Origin: Arthrobotrys musiformis
Lineage: Eukaryota > Ascomycota > Orbiliomycetes > Orbiliales > Orbiliaceae
Assembly: GCA_036971715.1 (NCBI GenBank)
Contig: JAVHJL010000002.1
Span: forward strand, 590,501-654,500
DNA: 64,000 nucleotides
Direction of reading: 5' to 3'
Shown piece after piece: positions 10,539-23,144 of this stretch (the first letter of the stretch is position 1; every line of letters starts with the position of its first letter). The notes beneath the pieces were generated by a model that was given only the letters and a program-made list of their open reading frames with translations, was not told the origin of the DNA and ran no database searches. Both the position numbers and the translations under genes were made by a program.

Positions 10539-12052
10539 ATGTCGACAATAACGAAGGAACCGTATTTGTTGAATGTGGACGAGGAAGCTTCGAAAAGGTA
10601 AAGACGAATTGGTCCATATCTTTGAAGAATACACTCAGGGTGAAAGAAAGAGTGGGGCTTCGCAATTGACATTGTGATTTTTGCTTAGGTTAAACTTGCA
10701 ACATGATATCTTAACCCGAATGCTGGACGGGAAGCTCATCCCTGAGCCTGTGATTAAACGTCTTGAATCAATACAGGGGTCGGGGAGGTCGATGTCCTAT
10801 GACTGGCCGGCATGCAAGCAAGTCAAGTACATCAAGGTCGCAGATTTGGCAACAGGGACTGGGTATGTATAACACGGACTAGGTGCGGTATATTTAAAGC
10901 CGATATGAACAATATTCCTAAGGTCGATAAATTATCAATTTAGCATATGGCTCTATTCTATACGCAAGCAACTCGAGGAATTGGGTCTTAAAGCAGAACT
11001 TCATGGTTACGATTTACACGACAACCAGTTTCCGCCTGAAGACAAGAGGGAGGATGTTGATTTCCACACGCTGAATATTCTGGATACACCCGCATTCGAG
11101 GAGATAGGACCAACTTACCACTATATCCATGCAAGACTGCTCACGAGCGTTCTCACTAAAGAGGAATGGAAGGTTGCAATCGACAATTGTTTGGAAATTT
11201 TAAGTATGAATCGACCCACTTTCACATGTTTCGACGGCACTAAGCGAATTCTCCTGGTTAATCTCTTTATTGCTATATCGGATGAAACTTTATAGAACCC
11301 GGAGGCTTCCTGCATTTCGAAGAGATTCCGTTCGGGGAACTGTCGATAGAAAAAGACGGTGCTCCTGCATCGGGCGGGGTCCTTGAGAAGCTCCAAGCGA
11401 GCATGAAGCTTTTGAAACGTGATTTAGAGTAAGGTTTTCCGAACCCGACCATCACCCTTTCATATCGATTGCTTTCGTATCGGTTTCAGACAAATGATTT
11501 AACCGGGAGACTGTGTATAAATATAGCTGCGGAAATAATATATACTACTACCTTGAAGAGCTCGAGTTATGGGAGACCGAGCATCGCAAGATCGATTTAC
11601 GTGATTGCGACGAGGAGGTAAAGCAAATGCAGAATGTCAATGCCCGACTTGGGCTCGAGGAGTTCATTACCAATGCCATAGCGCGCGGGCCAGCAGCTCT
11701 CAAGCGGCTTGGGTTCGAAAGCAAGGAAGCGGCATTGGAAAGGACGGCAAGTCTGGGGAAGGACCCTGGCACCCAGGCGTACTTTGTTCTGCATAGCATC
11801 CTCGGCAGAAAACCCGGCGGGTCATTTGCGCTACAGCTTACAAGTGGTGGGTATCGAGGCCCCGTCAAAAGCGACCTCGAAGAGGCGGAGGAGAAAGAAC
11901 CTGAAGAAATACCTGGACCCGCATTTGAGGAGCCAGAGGTAGAGGAGGAGGAGGAGGTTCAAGAAGAGCCCCTACAAAGTTTTGTTGTGCCACGACGGGG
12001 ACGCTTTCAAGTCTCCTACACCGTAACGTCGGCCGATACAGAGAGCAAATGA
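10539..12052 (+). CDS. class I SAM-dependent methyltransferase (LaeA-like / UbiE-like)
   Basis: Predicted exons are 10539-10597, 10689-10862, 10944-11203, 11296-11428 and 11527-12052, giving 383 aa. The N-terminus (EPYLLNVDEEASKRLNLQHD) matches fungal methyltransferases with the RLNxQH region. It is followed by SAM motif I, VADLATGTGIW, at about residues 68-79, split by intron 2. An acidic motif II lies in the GYDLHDNQFP region. The intron-3 junction restores the motif LKPGGFLHFEE. The first three introns have good GTAAAG/GTATGT/GTATGA donors. Intron 4 is the weakest: the usual acceptor (TTTCAG) leads to a stop, so the TATAG acceptor ending at 11526 is preferred. The C-terminus carries an unusual acidic tail (EEAEEKEPEE and a second Glu run) after the expected domain end. 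The substrate is unknown; such enzymes act on small molecules or regulate secondary metabolism. Confidence 0.72.
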
Positions 12053-14962
12053 AGGAGTGCATGATTAGATCTTCTCAATTCCGCCTCTTCAATTTCGTTT
12101 CTATAAAAAAGGTGTTTAAAATTATCAAATAGTTGAGGGCCTTCGACGCCATCGTCTAGCTAGTCATATGATAAATGTTGTCATCAGAAGCCTCGAGGGG
12201 CACCGTGCCCCTCGTTTGTTCGTTTGTAGTTAGATTACACCTCCAACAAGTATATTCATACGAAATCGTTATCTCGGTTCGGGTATTTCCTCCGAAAAAA
12301 GCATACTAAAATCGAAATCGCGAAAGATTTAAATCTCAATCGTAGACAGCCTGATTATTGGGAGCTCATGCATGATATAATTATCCCGAATGCGTGGTGT
12401 GGCGCCTTTGACAAGTCTTTGACAAGTCTCGGACGTCAGTGCGACACAGGCACAGGCACATATTTGACGATGCGGCATGAAATTCATATGAAGTTGTGGA
12501 AATGAGATTAAATTGGGCTGCTTGCAGAGACACACATGAACACATGCGCACAGAACATGGGGAAATCTGCAGGAGCTCGTTTGGGCGAAAGGGTTTAATT
12601 CGGGTCACAAGGTAAATCTCGGTCAGAAGCCTGGCTACACAGGCTCGAAGGCCCAGAAAGAATCGATTGGAATGCCAATCTGCAGAAAAGTGTCTCTCGG
12701 GATCTTAGCTCATTAGCTTGTACTATTGCCAATGTCAATCAACCATCAGCTACCTAGCAGCTAGTGTCTGTGAGATGTTTCCCCTTTTTTTTCAGCTAAT
12801 GCATGCATGCGGTACCGAAATTTAGCCCTGTCAACCACACCTACCCAATTGATCACTGATGCGGATATTCAGAGTCGCGCGGGCTTCACCGAGTCCCTTC
12901 AGCATGAAAAATGACGGTGGGACTGACGCCTCTCTCGACTGATCATGATATCACGTCGGTTGACAAGTGTGGACATTCCATAAGCAGATACACGCGATGG
13001 CTTCAATGAAAGCGGGTGAACAAGTGGACTAGCTGCCTTCGTCAATCTCAAACAACCTATTCTTAGAGCGTCTTGCTCTTCAAATCTTGCCGTTGGCTAA
13101 AACCCCAACAATTGGCGCTTCGCGAGAGATCTCTATCAATCGTACCGCTGGATTGTTCGAATTGGGCCGGCTTCCGGAACTCTCGGCATCCTCCTTCAGG
13201 AAAAACTACCAAGCCAGAAAGAAAAAAAAGCCTCCATGCGAGTTCGAGACTCTGCGGTGGGAAAAAACCAAAGCGACCTTTGTTCGATGGGCGTTTCCCA
13301 CCTTTCACAAGGCGCAATGCCCCCACCTGCTTTTTTCCGACTGCTGAAACAACTTTCTGGCCCAATGGCTTCCCCAGCTGCACACAGAGGGCTCTGCTGT
13401 GACAACCGTCGAACACAGACTGAACACCAAAATTTCCTCGATCGTACGAGAAGAACAGGATGTTCGGCAACACCATAACTCAAGCTTCAGCTTGTCGCAG
13501 GGATTGAACACAGGAGCCACCGCGCGATATCGGGTGCAATACTCCTGCGCTGTGAGCATTACTAGACCTATACTAGGGGTGGGTTCCTATGCTACCCAAC
13601 TCCGAAGGCATCCCTGACTCTCAAATTTTCAACAGTGCTGATCGAATTCTTTCTTTCCAAAGGAAACGTACAGCGATTCCCAAATCGTAATATTAATATA
13701 TTACGTGGGCCGGCCCAAATTTGCAAACAATGATTTTTTTAAATTTTAAAATTGAAGACCCTGAGGGGCATGACACGCCGACGGGGGCAGCTGGCAGCTG
13801 CACAGACGTATATTATATTATTGGCGATGCAAACGGCCTTTACGGAGCACTGCGTACATACACAGTACGTCCGTACATGCAGCAAGTTTGAAGCATTTAC
13901 CAAGCTGTCATGTCATCTGCGATTACTTGACAGGCTACAGGTCAAATTCAGCATGTGCAGCTAACAGCTTGCGGCGTTTAGTCTCACAGTACCTTTGAGT
14001 CCTAGCCAATCGGACAGTCGCACCCCTATTCACATTTGGTATGCCTGGCAAATTTTCAACCCCTGTGCTGTTAGACGTTTCAACCAACGGGAACCCTGTG
14101 CTCCGCCTCCAAGGACGGATGTCTAAAACTAGGTATAGGCTCACCTCTAACCGCCCCACCAACACTTTTTCGAATTAAGCCCAAGGACTTTTCTTCTGAT
14201 AGCTTGTCATTGCTTGTGAGCCAGAAACAAAGAAAAGGAAACGATGACACGTTAATACCTGCCCAAATCTGGACTGGGCCAAGCAGCTTTGATTGGGGAT
14301 GGTATGATCTCCCCACACAGAGGTTCACATTCGCTAGCATGGCTACGGGGTTTCATTGGGTTTCATTATGCCCCTTCGCTGACCTTATTAGGACTTTTGA
14401 TAGTCGAATAAGAAATTTTTGATGGCGCCCCTATCCACTGAGATCAGTGAGGCATGGATGCGCTCTCGTGGCTGACCGTGCAGCATGCCTGAGAGTGAAC
14501 ACTGCATAGATGTCATCCACCACGCTAGCAACACCACAGTGCCGTATATTAGGACCCGGTGAGCCGCCCATACCATTGAGTGTTTCCTGGAGTATTCGTC
14601 CTTTGGTATGCCAGTTGGGTTCTAAAACAACAGCTTTTATTTCCTACTTTCTCTTTTTCTTTTAGTTTTTCACTATCTCTTATCGACGCAGTGCTTTCGA
14701 TTGCAGCACTACGCCGAAGTCACTCTTTATCGCTCTGTTTCATGCCGGTGTTGAACCTTTTTTGCAACATCTCCAACAATCTTTAAGACTTCAATTCTTT
14801 TCTGACTAACAAGTTCGGTGAACTTTTATTACTATTATTTTTATTTTTATTTTTATTTCTACTGGTTTTCACAGAGATTAATTGTCCTTTCTTTCGATTT
14901 TGGGGAATTAACATACACTTCGAGACGCTCTTTCTTTATATAAATATATACATACAGCAACC
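12053..14962. other. 2.9 kb intergenic region, no supported gene
   Basis: No gene is called. The interval 13063-13620 is stop-poor on both strands with many overlapping frames, but none has a signal peptide, domain motif or clean intron pair. Near 13690-13760 a short AT-rich tract (AATATTAATATATT, then T/A runs) separates GC-richer blocks. The last 300 bp is pyrimidine-rich and probably promoter and leader of the tyrosinase gene. Confidence 0.45.
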
Positions 14963-17689
14963 ATGGTTCGCATATCGACTCTCATTGCTGCTGCGGCAGC
15001 CACATTCACTTATGTCGACGCCTTACCGACAAACCCCTTTGGATTTTCGATATACGGAGGAGGTGTTCGAGGAGAAATTGCCAAGAGAGAAGTTGTATTG
15101 GCGACACTAGCAGGCGGTATCAAGCCTATCACTGGAAATGCACTGGCTCCAGTTCGGATGGACTTCAACGAGTTTATCAAGGATACTACCCGACGAGACC
15201 TCTATATTTTGGCACTCAAGAGAATGATGGAAAAGCCACAGACGGAGCCAACCTCACACTATCAAGTCGCAGGTATTCACGGACGACCATACGTCGCCTG
15301 GGACGGAGTCCGAGGTGGAAACAACGACGGTGGATATTGCACACACGCCGACATCTTGTTCCTTTCCTGGCACAGGCCCTATCTTGCTCTCTACGAAAAC
15401 ATCCTGTACGCCGAAGTCCAAAACATTGCCAAAGAATTCAAAGCCGGGACAGAAGACTCGACAAAGGCATTGGCTGCCGCCCAAGATTGGAGGTACGTTC
15501 TTGATATTAACCGCATTAATAATATATTTACATGCGGCCGCGCTCAATTAATCGCATTGGCGGTTTGCACGTTTGGCTTGTCGCTCGCTTGCCCTGTCAC
15601 ATTTGGCAGGCGGCGCGATAACCTGTCCCATGTTTTACAACATCCCTCAACGCAGAAATGTTAGATTGTATATGAAGTGGGTCCACGATAAGAAACTAAC
15701 ATTCCTTCTCCAACAGGATGCCATATTGGGACTGGGCCACTGATGCTACCATCCCAGTGCTCATTGGGAACACTCCCAAAGTCACCATTCGAATGCCGAG
15801 TGGGCAGGATCAGACAATTGACAATCCCTTGTACAGCTACAAGTATAACTTTGCAAATGCGAGAACCCAGTCGACTGAGCTTCCCAGCGAGCCATTCAAC
15901 ACTGCGAAGCAGACCACCAGAGTTGAAATCAATTCTCTCAATGCTAAATTGGCCAATATCGGTGCCAATCTTAGAGATCGCGTCTACAACCTGTTGGTCG
16001 ATGATGGCTATGCCAACTTTGCTAGATTCTCTAACAAGGGAACTACTACAGCCGTGAACGGCAAGCTCGATTCTTTGGAATCAGTTCACGATGTCATCCA
16101 CGCCACTGTTGGTGGTGGCTCCGGAGAAATGGGGTGGGTAGATTACGCTGCTCATGACCCATTGTTCTTCTTGCATCATGTGAGTTTAATATAACACCGA
16201 CGTCTTTGGCGAAATCCACGTGGCTAATGAAAATCCAATCCAGACAAACATCGACAGGCTGTTCGCCATGTGGCAAGCAGTCCACCAGAACGATGCTGAT
16301 TCTTACATCAAGCCGAACGATCAGTTCACCAGCACATATGGTACTTATGCCATTACGCGTGGCAGCAAAATCAATTCTACCACTCCTCTCCCACCTTTCC
16401 GTAAGGCTAGCGGCAACAGCTACTATAGCTCCGATGATGTCAAGTCCACCAAGGCCTTTGGATATGCCTACCCAGAGACCAAGGAATGGGCAAGATCCGA
16501 CTACGTTGCCTGGGCTAAAGCGCAAGTGAATGCTAAGTTCGGAAAGGGTTCCCCAGCCGGTGTTCTCACATCCGTCTCTTCTGCCACAAATAGCGCGTCT
16601 AGCACTACTAGCAGCAGAACCACCACCACTTCTAGGCGTGTGACCACCACTACTTCTTCTCGAACGACTACCACAAGCGCACGACCTTCCACTACTACTA
16701 CCAGGTCAAGCACTACCCCTGCTAGAACTACTACCACTTCTACTGCTCGTGTTACCACTTCCTCCGTCCGTCCCACAACTACACCTTCTACTACCTCTGT
16801 TAGGCCCACTACTACCTCTGTTAGGCCCACCACCACCTCTGTTAGGCCCACCACCACCACTACCAGGAGTACCACTAGACCAGCGACCTCCACCACCAGG
16901 CCAGGAACCACAACCTCTGCCGCTCCTGTTCCATCGACCCCAGCTCAAGTTGGAACTAGCCCTACACGTGGTCAACGAACTTGCTCCAACACTCCTTGGT
17001 ATCTCTGGTTCTGGTATGGCCTTTGGGACTGCTTCCGTGATGCCCGTAACAACCGCCACCACAAGCGCTTCAATCTGAGCGATGTCGTCGACGTCGCTGC
17101 TGATGTTGTCAACACCGTCGCCACTGTCGTCGAAAACGCCATTGACGCTGTCCCCGATGTTAAGGATCTCATTGACCACGCTTCATCCCTCATCAGCGGT
17201 GACCAATACACTGAGTACGTCGCCCAGATCAAGGCCGAAAACAATGCTTTGGATGGAACTTTCACCGTCTACGTCTTCATCGGCGATTATGACGCCAAAG
17301 ATCCAAAGTCTTGGCCCCTCTCCAAGAACCTCGTTGGTCAACACTCCGCATTCACAATGGTTGGTGGTGGACACCAATTCACTAGTGCCGGAACCGTTCC
17401 TTTGACATCTGCCCTCATCAATCTCGTTGCCAACGAGAAGATTGCAAACCTTGGCCGTGCAGCCGTCGTCCCTTACCTCAAGGATAACCTCCATTGGGAG
17501 GTCGTTACTGCCAACGGTGATGCCGTCCAAGCCAAGGATGTTGAAGGCTTCAAGGTCGGTATCTTCTCCTCCGACGTCAAGTTGCCATGCGTCGAAGGTG
17601 CTCTTCCTTTGTGGGGAAACACAAAGCCTGAGTACGAAATCACACAGGGTAGACCTGGTGGTCTCTGCAAGGGCGAGAACATCGTCTAA
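14963..17689 (+). CDS. secreted tyrosinase (polyphenol oxidase) with Ser/Thr linker and C-terminal domain
   Basis: Exons 14963-15492, 15717-16179 and 16244-17689 encode 812 aa. Tyrosinases hydroxylate monophenols and oxidise catechols to quinones, feeding melanin or defence chemistry. A signal peptide (to about A20) is followed by a possible Kex2 site KR at 41-42. The CuA site has H106 (AGIHGRPY), H128 after the thioether Cys126 (YCTHAD) and H137 (SWHRPY). The CuB site has H301, H305 (VHDVIH) and H330/H331 (DPLFFLHH), followed across intron 2 by TNIDRLFAMW. Residues of about 445-575 are almost all Thr/Ser/Pro/Arg with three 7-residue SVRPTTT-type repeats, a mucin-like linker. The last 240 residues contain the typical tyrosinase C-terminal domain (YTEYVAQIKAENNALDGTF). 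Position 322 is His in AAHDPLF, where Phe or Tyr is usual. Intron 1 is long (224 nt). The start context CAACCATGG is strong. Confidence 0.93.
16793..16858 (+). repeat. three tandem 21-bp repeats in the tyrosinase linker
   Basis: The unit ACCTCTGTTAGGCCCACNAC is repeated three times in frame and encodes a TSVRPTT heptad. The copies differ mainly at silent third positions. They belong to the Thr-rich linker and are a natural site for repeat-length variation. Confidence 0.8.
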
Positions 17690-20057
17690 AAAAAAAATAC
17701 TAGCTATGTAACAACATCTTGTTTGAATTACTCATTTGCGATACCCCTCATTCATCGTTGGCCTCGATCTTTTTTCATCTATTTCTGTCATTTCAGCATT
17801 TTAGCATTTCCCCCGATCAACCGGGAAAAGTTACCTACTTAGTAAGCGGGTAAAACCTTTTGTATAGTTTTTATTTTATCTTTCTTTCTTTTGTTATCAT
17901 AATGAGCCGGTCTGAAAGGATTTTTGAAAGGATCTATATATAATCCTTGATGTCTAAAAAGGATAAACCTTATATCTTCAAAGCTTTTCACGTTTCTCGA
18001 TCTTCGTTTCCTATGTCTCTCATTCATCTCTTTTGTGGATTTCCTTTTTTCCTTTTTTGTATTTTTATGCTCTCTTTCACTTCTTATAGAGGACGGGAAC
18101 AGCTTTGAATAATAATTAATTCATTAAGAATTCAATCTTACCATTCCAACTATACATAATTTGCCATCTGGTGATCTGTTCCGTAACAATATGACTTTCT
18201 CCAGTTCTGAATGTATGCGCCCCCACTGGCCAGTGCAGTCGTAAGCACATTCATTCTCCGTTTTTGTTGTCCCAACAGTTGGGTGGTGCATGGTGAAGCT
18301 AGGAAGAAAAGAAAGAAAAAAAGAAAGAAAAAAAAAGAAAATTCAAATCTACAACAATGGGGATTCGCGTATCATCTCCGACTACACTACTAGCCCATCG
18401 ATACGAAGCTTGAGTAAGGCAGAGCGGACGGGATACCCTAAGTTCTTCGTTCTATGGTCGTAGATGTCCGGTTGTGATCTTTGTGAGTATTAATTTGTCT
18501 TGTGGAGCCCTAAGCTACTGAAGGGTTTAGGGTTTTCGCGATATCCCAGCTAAACGGATTGGGAGGCTGGAGAACAAAAAAAGAGAATAGGCTAACAAGG
18601 GAATCGTGAGCATAATGGGAAAAAAAAAGAAAGAAATAGAGAAAAACTCGGAAACCTGGACGTCCAGAAAGATTACCACGGCCCTGTTTGCAAAATGTTT
18701 GATCAGATATCTAGATTCCTTTTGTAATGTAGATTTTTTCGGAGAATCCGTTTCGTGAAGAATGGTTCGACCCTTTATGGCAGTTGTCTCTTTTCTCGCC
18801 TTGGACATGGCAGGGATATACGTTCCATGATGATATCAGCCCGAGCTACAACGGAGTTATACGTTATATGGAAGGCCCTGATGTTCGAGAGTTCCTATGC
18901 CACAATTACGCTTACAAAGAACTGTTGGATCGAGGAATCGGTTTGAACTGGATTCTCCGATGAAAAATCCCTTGCAGGGCTGGGTATCCCATGTAACAGA
19001 TTTAAACTATTTTGTGGAATTCTCGAACTCTAATAGGTCGCATACGGGGCTGCCGATTGCATGGCGTCGATTGAATTGATTTGTGCACAACAGCAGGTTT
19101 CAGTTTGCTGAAGTATTAGTCTTGACGCCCGTATTCTAGAAACCTAGTCTGCTAGAAATCCGCCTGCTATTCGAACTAAAAGCTTTCGAGTTTGAGCCTT
19201 GTGGTATATCCTAACATATAACGGGATTGAAAATACTCAGACCCAACAAGCTCCCAATGAACGATATCGAGAGTAAGCCGTAGCTCAAGGAGAAAAATTA
19301 ACCCTTCAGCATCGAGTCTTTGCACTCAGGGATCGATCAAGAGCAGGGGCAGACGGGGGTAGTTCATGTATATATACATGCATCAGTACACCAGAGTCCC
19401 AACCGCGGCGTCAACATGGAATGCTAATATATTAATAAGACAAAACCAGCTCCTAACTCCTATGTTTAAAGCTTTCTGAAAACTTCTGCTATAAACCCGA
19501 TTGGTTTAACTTTTGGGTGTGTAAAACTCCTTTTGTATTCATCTGTCTTGTCGCCGCAATATCCAGAAATATGAGACGGTTGATTGTTCCCACAACGTCA
19601 CAAATCGCAGGTCCGAGACATTTGCACATGAGCTTAGCCTCAGATCCAGGCGCTGATAGCGGCAGAGACATGAGCTGGTGTCTCCAAGTCATGGCTGATC
19701 TAAGTTTAACTAATACGAAAATCTTAAGAACAATAATTAGCTATAGATGTGCATGTGCATTGCGAGACAAATTGTGAAGGGCCTGGCAGCTGGGCCCTGC
19801 CACGACAGCGAGATTGCCTCGAGAGCAATATTTAGCAAAGGATAATTTCGATGGCCCGCTACTTCTAAATTTTTATAATGAAACCAATTTCCCGTCGCTA
19901 ATGCTCCTATAGCTAGCTAGATACATATTAGGAGTTTATGTTCACAATCCGTTGATGCTAAGGGGGCAGATTGACTGTTCCACACAGGATGTAATTTCTG
20001 CACTCTAAGAAACTGATATATAGCAATTAATCCAAGCGTGAGCGAGTACTATACCAT

Positions 20058-20089
20058 GTTATCTCGTAAACCAGATGCTACTGTGTCTG
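20058..20089 (+). repeat. 32-bp inverted repeat, left copy
   Basis: The sequence starts GTTATCTCGTAAACCAG and matches the reverse complement of 21438-21469 at 31 of 32 positions. The single difference is G versus A in ACCARATG. The flanks do not match, so it is a short isolated repeat, not a long terminal inverted repeat. Confidence 0.85.
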
Positions 20090-20111
20090 ATACCATGCGC
20101 ACTTTTGCGTA

Positions 20112-20145
20112 CAAAAAAGAAAAGAAAAGAAAAGAAAAGAAAAGG
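20112..20145 (+). repeat. (AAAAG)n microsatellite
   Basis: About six consecutive AAAAG units in noncoding sequence. It lies 25 bp downstream of the left copy of the 32-bp inverted repeat. Confidence 0.85.
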
Positions 20146-21437
20146 AACCAATAAAGCCCCAATACTAAGAGAGGATCGATTGCGGTTGCGGTGATACGAA
20201 TGTCCGGTGACTTGGGAGCGCCATACAATCCGCCCTCTTCACGAACTTAGCCGCTTCAAGAAATGCTTCAATGGCTAGTAATCCTGTTCCCCTGGCCCCT
20301 GATAATATTGATGCTGTCCTACATATACCCAGACGCCACAAAGGGATTCCTAAGTATAACATCGATAAAAAAAATTATTTTATCCTTTTTTTAGTGGGGA
20401 TGCCTTCCATGCCAGACTGGAGGACAATTGTTTGGCTTAGTTACACCCACCGGCTCAGCTGGCTGGCTATGGACCGTCCGAGTTTCGATAAGTATTTGGA
20501 GGGATTGACATAAACAAATTGAGCTCATAGTTCGTCCTAGTTGGCTTGTATGCATACTGGACGTATTGGTCGATTGAGGATTGATTTTAACAATTGAATA
20601 AACCCCACTCCCAGGTCTGGGCACGAGACACCAGACCCCCCGTCGTGGGCAAATTTACAAAAATTACACTTGCCGGTTCGACACCCCAGAACATACTTAG
20701 TATTCAAGTAGCATTGCAGGGGAAGACAGCCCACATATTCCGGAAGCCTACGAGCCTGCCGGCGGAGAGTTAATACGGTAGAATGGTCCCGCTAAGTTAT
20801 ATTGTTTGGGTTTTCCCTCGGGCCCCTTTCATTGAAACCGACCCATATCTCGCTGTAATCAGACACAATTTCGTGTCTAGTGGCCCAGGCGTCTGAGCTA
20901 GGCACAAACCTATAGAAGCTGTTAGCTGGGAGACTATGTACGAGTGGCGCCTCTATCCTCCAGTATTGGACTCGCGTCCTAATTTCATCAATAGTGATAT
21001 ATAATTCATGTATACGTAAGGAGCGTTCTGTGTGTTTGAAAAAAATGAAGGAAGGTCACGACGAAGAAGACTTCCAATCTAGAGGCTTGCTTGTTTTATA
21101 ACAAAACGGCGAGACTCATATAGTATATTCCGCTACTATAGCAGCCTTATAATTTTGCCTCAGTTTTCAATTTTGATTATCCAGGTCATACCAGTTTACG
21201 ACCTATGGGTTCATGATCTATTTTTAATTCGTACAAATAAAGAGCGGAGGAACGTAACACATCAGGACTAATTTCCACGGTTTGTTTCAACGGTTCGATA
21301 TTATCGTATCTATCTACCCCTATGTGTAACCGAGAGTTGACCTGGGGTATGTAATGCGGCGTGTGCTTGGTCAACTAGGTAGCTCATAGGTTGTTGGATT
21401 TTGCGTACACTCTTTAGTTATAACATACCTTGGACTG

Positions 21438-21469
21438 CAGACACAGTAGCATTTGGTTTACGAGATAAC
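21438..21469 (-). repeat. 32-bp inverted repeat, right copy
   Basis: This is the reverse-complement partner of 20058-20089, with one mismatch and a spacing of about 1.35 kb. It falls inside a minus-strand open frame that carries the FSDETNIDCG string, so both copies may derive from a decayed mobile element. Confidence 0.85.
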
Positions 21470-23018
21470 TTGCAGCAGTTCTCTTTTTAGCAATGCCACA
21501 ATCGATATTTGTTTCATCTGAAAAGGGCCCGGGAAACATCGCTGAGCTGATCATGGCCTTTAAAATCGGGAAGGTAGAGGTATTACGTACGCCTTGTGCT
21601 TGGCACGAGAAGGTCAACTTGCTGACATGGGTCAAGTATGCAATTCACAAAAACGCATTCATGCTGATTGGGTGGTTCTGATATATTTTCCGATGGTAAT
21701 TCGAGTATTCTCTGGTTGTGAAATCGAGCTTCCACTTAGGTGTCTACCAAAAACTTCGTGCCCTCAATGTCGTAATGCTATCGCAATCCTCGTATTCGAG
21801 AAGTGACGCCTACAATTAGTACCACAGCTGCACAGGAAGGGGCGCCGATGAGTGCATAAATGCTCGCGAAATGCAACTCGAGTGGGCTTTCCTAACTTTC
21901 AAAGTATATTCTCCAAAATCGAACCTCGTCACATGGCGTCGATGCGGTGAAACAAAAGCTATTTACTGCGCCCCTCGGTGACCGCAGTTTAGTCGGCCGA
22001 AGCTAAGATTGTCGCCAAGGGAGCCTCCCTTCAATCGAATATTCGCTTGGTCGGAAGTGGGTCCACAAGGGGAAGTCAAAAGGTGCTGACTACACCACGG
22101 TTTATGCGACGGCAGACACTAGTCACTACTTGGCGCCAAGTATTATCAATACGAGAAACTGGCCATTGCAATTTGTCCATGCAGGAATTGAACTGAACAA
22201 TGTTACATTGTCGATACAACCTAAATATGGGGCTGTTTATAATGGGTTCCTGGCGTCTCTTGGACGCGTCACCTTCCGGACTTTATGACTAACGGCTGAT
22301 ATAGATGAAAGGAGTTGGTGGTTCGACTTCTGCGATTCAGAATTTTTTGCAACCTGACGCGGATGGAGTTGAAACAGCCTGCCAAACGGGGCAGGGGTAC
22401 TTTGTAAAATACAAATGATGAATGGGTATTATACTTGATATTCGACATGGCCTGCCAGCAAAAAGTACAGGAGTGGCACTCCGTTAGTATAAGATCTGAG
22501 CCCCCCATTTATTTAGGTATTTCTCCCGCCGCAAAGCCACGACACATGTATTGCTTTGAGAGAAATTACCATAACGTTATTGTGCTGAAGACACCAAATA
22601 CTCAGAATCGAATTGCATAAGACGAGTATCGACCACAGCCTGATTTTAAAGATCCTTCAAAACAAGGCTTCAAGAGAAGGATAGACAAAGTGAGTGCTTT
22701 GTATGTAAGTAAATATCCAATCGTAACCATCCATTTTCGTTCGCATGAGCCTGGCTGGCACACTGCCGGCCTGCGGCACGGCTGCATGACAATCTCAGAC
22801 CATCAGTACCACACGAGTTCAAATGCAACATCCTTTTCGCTCGGCTGTGCGCTAACTGGCACTTCATCCTTTTATAGACTTTCACCCCGCGCGGCTCTCG
22901 ATTTTTATTTTCACAATTTCCTTCTTCCTCTCCTTCAATCGCCAGGGATTACCTTTTCCTTTTTTTCTTCCTAAAATTTAGTAATTCGCATCGATTGTCT
23001 CTATTGCGAGGGCCCTGG

Positions 23019-23028
23019 TTATATATAG
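23019..23028 (+). promoter_or_regulatory. possible TATA element of the ABC transporter gene
   Basis: TTATATATAG lies 117 bp upstream of the ATG at 23145, at a normal distance for a promoter with a leader of about 85 nt. It sits just after a T-rich stretch ending at 22980. Sequence and position are the only evidence. Confidence 0.4.
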
Positions 23029-23144
23029 ATTCGGGACAACACATATTTCATTTTACAACAGTCCCCCTTAAACGACAATCGATAGTGCGCAGCGAATGCT
23101 CGACATTTAAACATACTTTCTAATTCTTCCCCCAATCAGTTACG

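Larger units (their letters stand above)
17690..23018. other. 5.3 kb gene-poor region with repeat traces
   Basis: No intact gene is supported. The interval includes A/G-rich simple sequence near 18300-18340, an (AAAAG)n run at about 20112-20145, a 32-bp inverted repeat pair (20058-20089 and 21438-21469), and scattered short frames on both strands. The pattern suggests old, decayed repeats. A minus-strand frame near 21414-21635 contains FSDETNIDCG, reminiscent of a DDE transposase motif, but without supporting neighbours. Confidence 0.45.

Noticed and set aside
14937..14952. TATAAATATATA just before the tyrosinase ATG
   Set aside because: Only about 15-25 bp from the ATG, too close to be the TATA element for a transcript containing that start codon.
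20640..20700. GGTTCGACACC string resembling a tRNA B box
   Set aside because: No A box at the proper distance and no cloverleaf could be drawn.
20537..20734. Minus-strand frame with Cys-rich string GKCNFCKF
   Set aside because: Cys spacing does not complete a known zinc motif and there is no start context or continuation.
21414..21635. Possible second transposase fragment with FSDETNIDCG
   Set aside because: Only one short motif resembles a DDE core; neighbouring sequence in all three frames lacks the other transposase blocks, so it is not listed as a feature.
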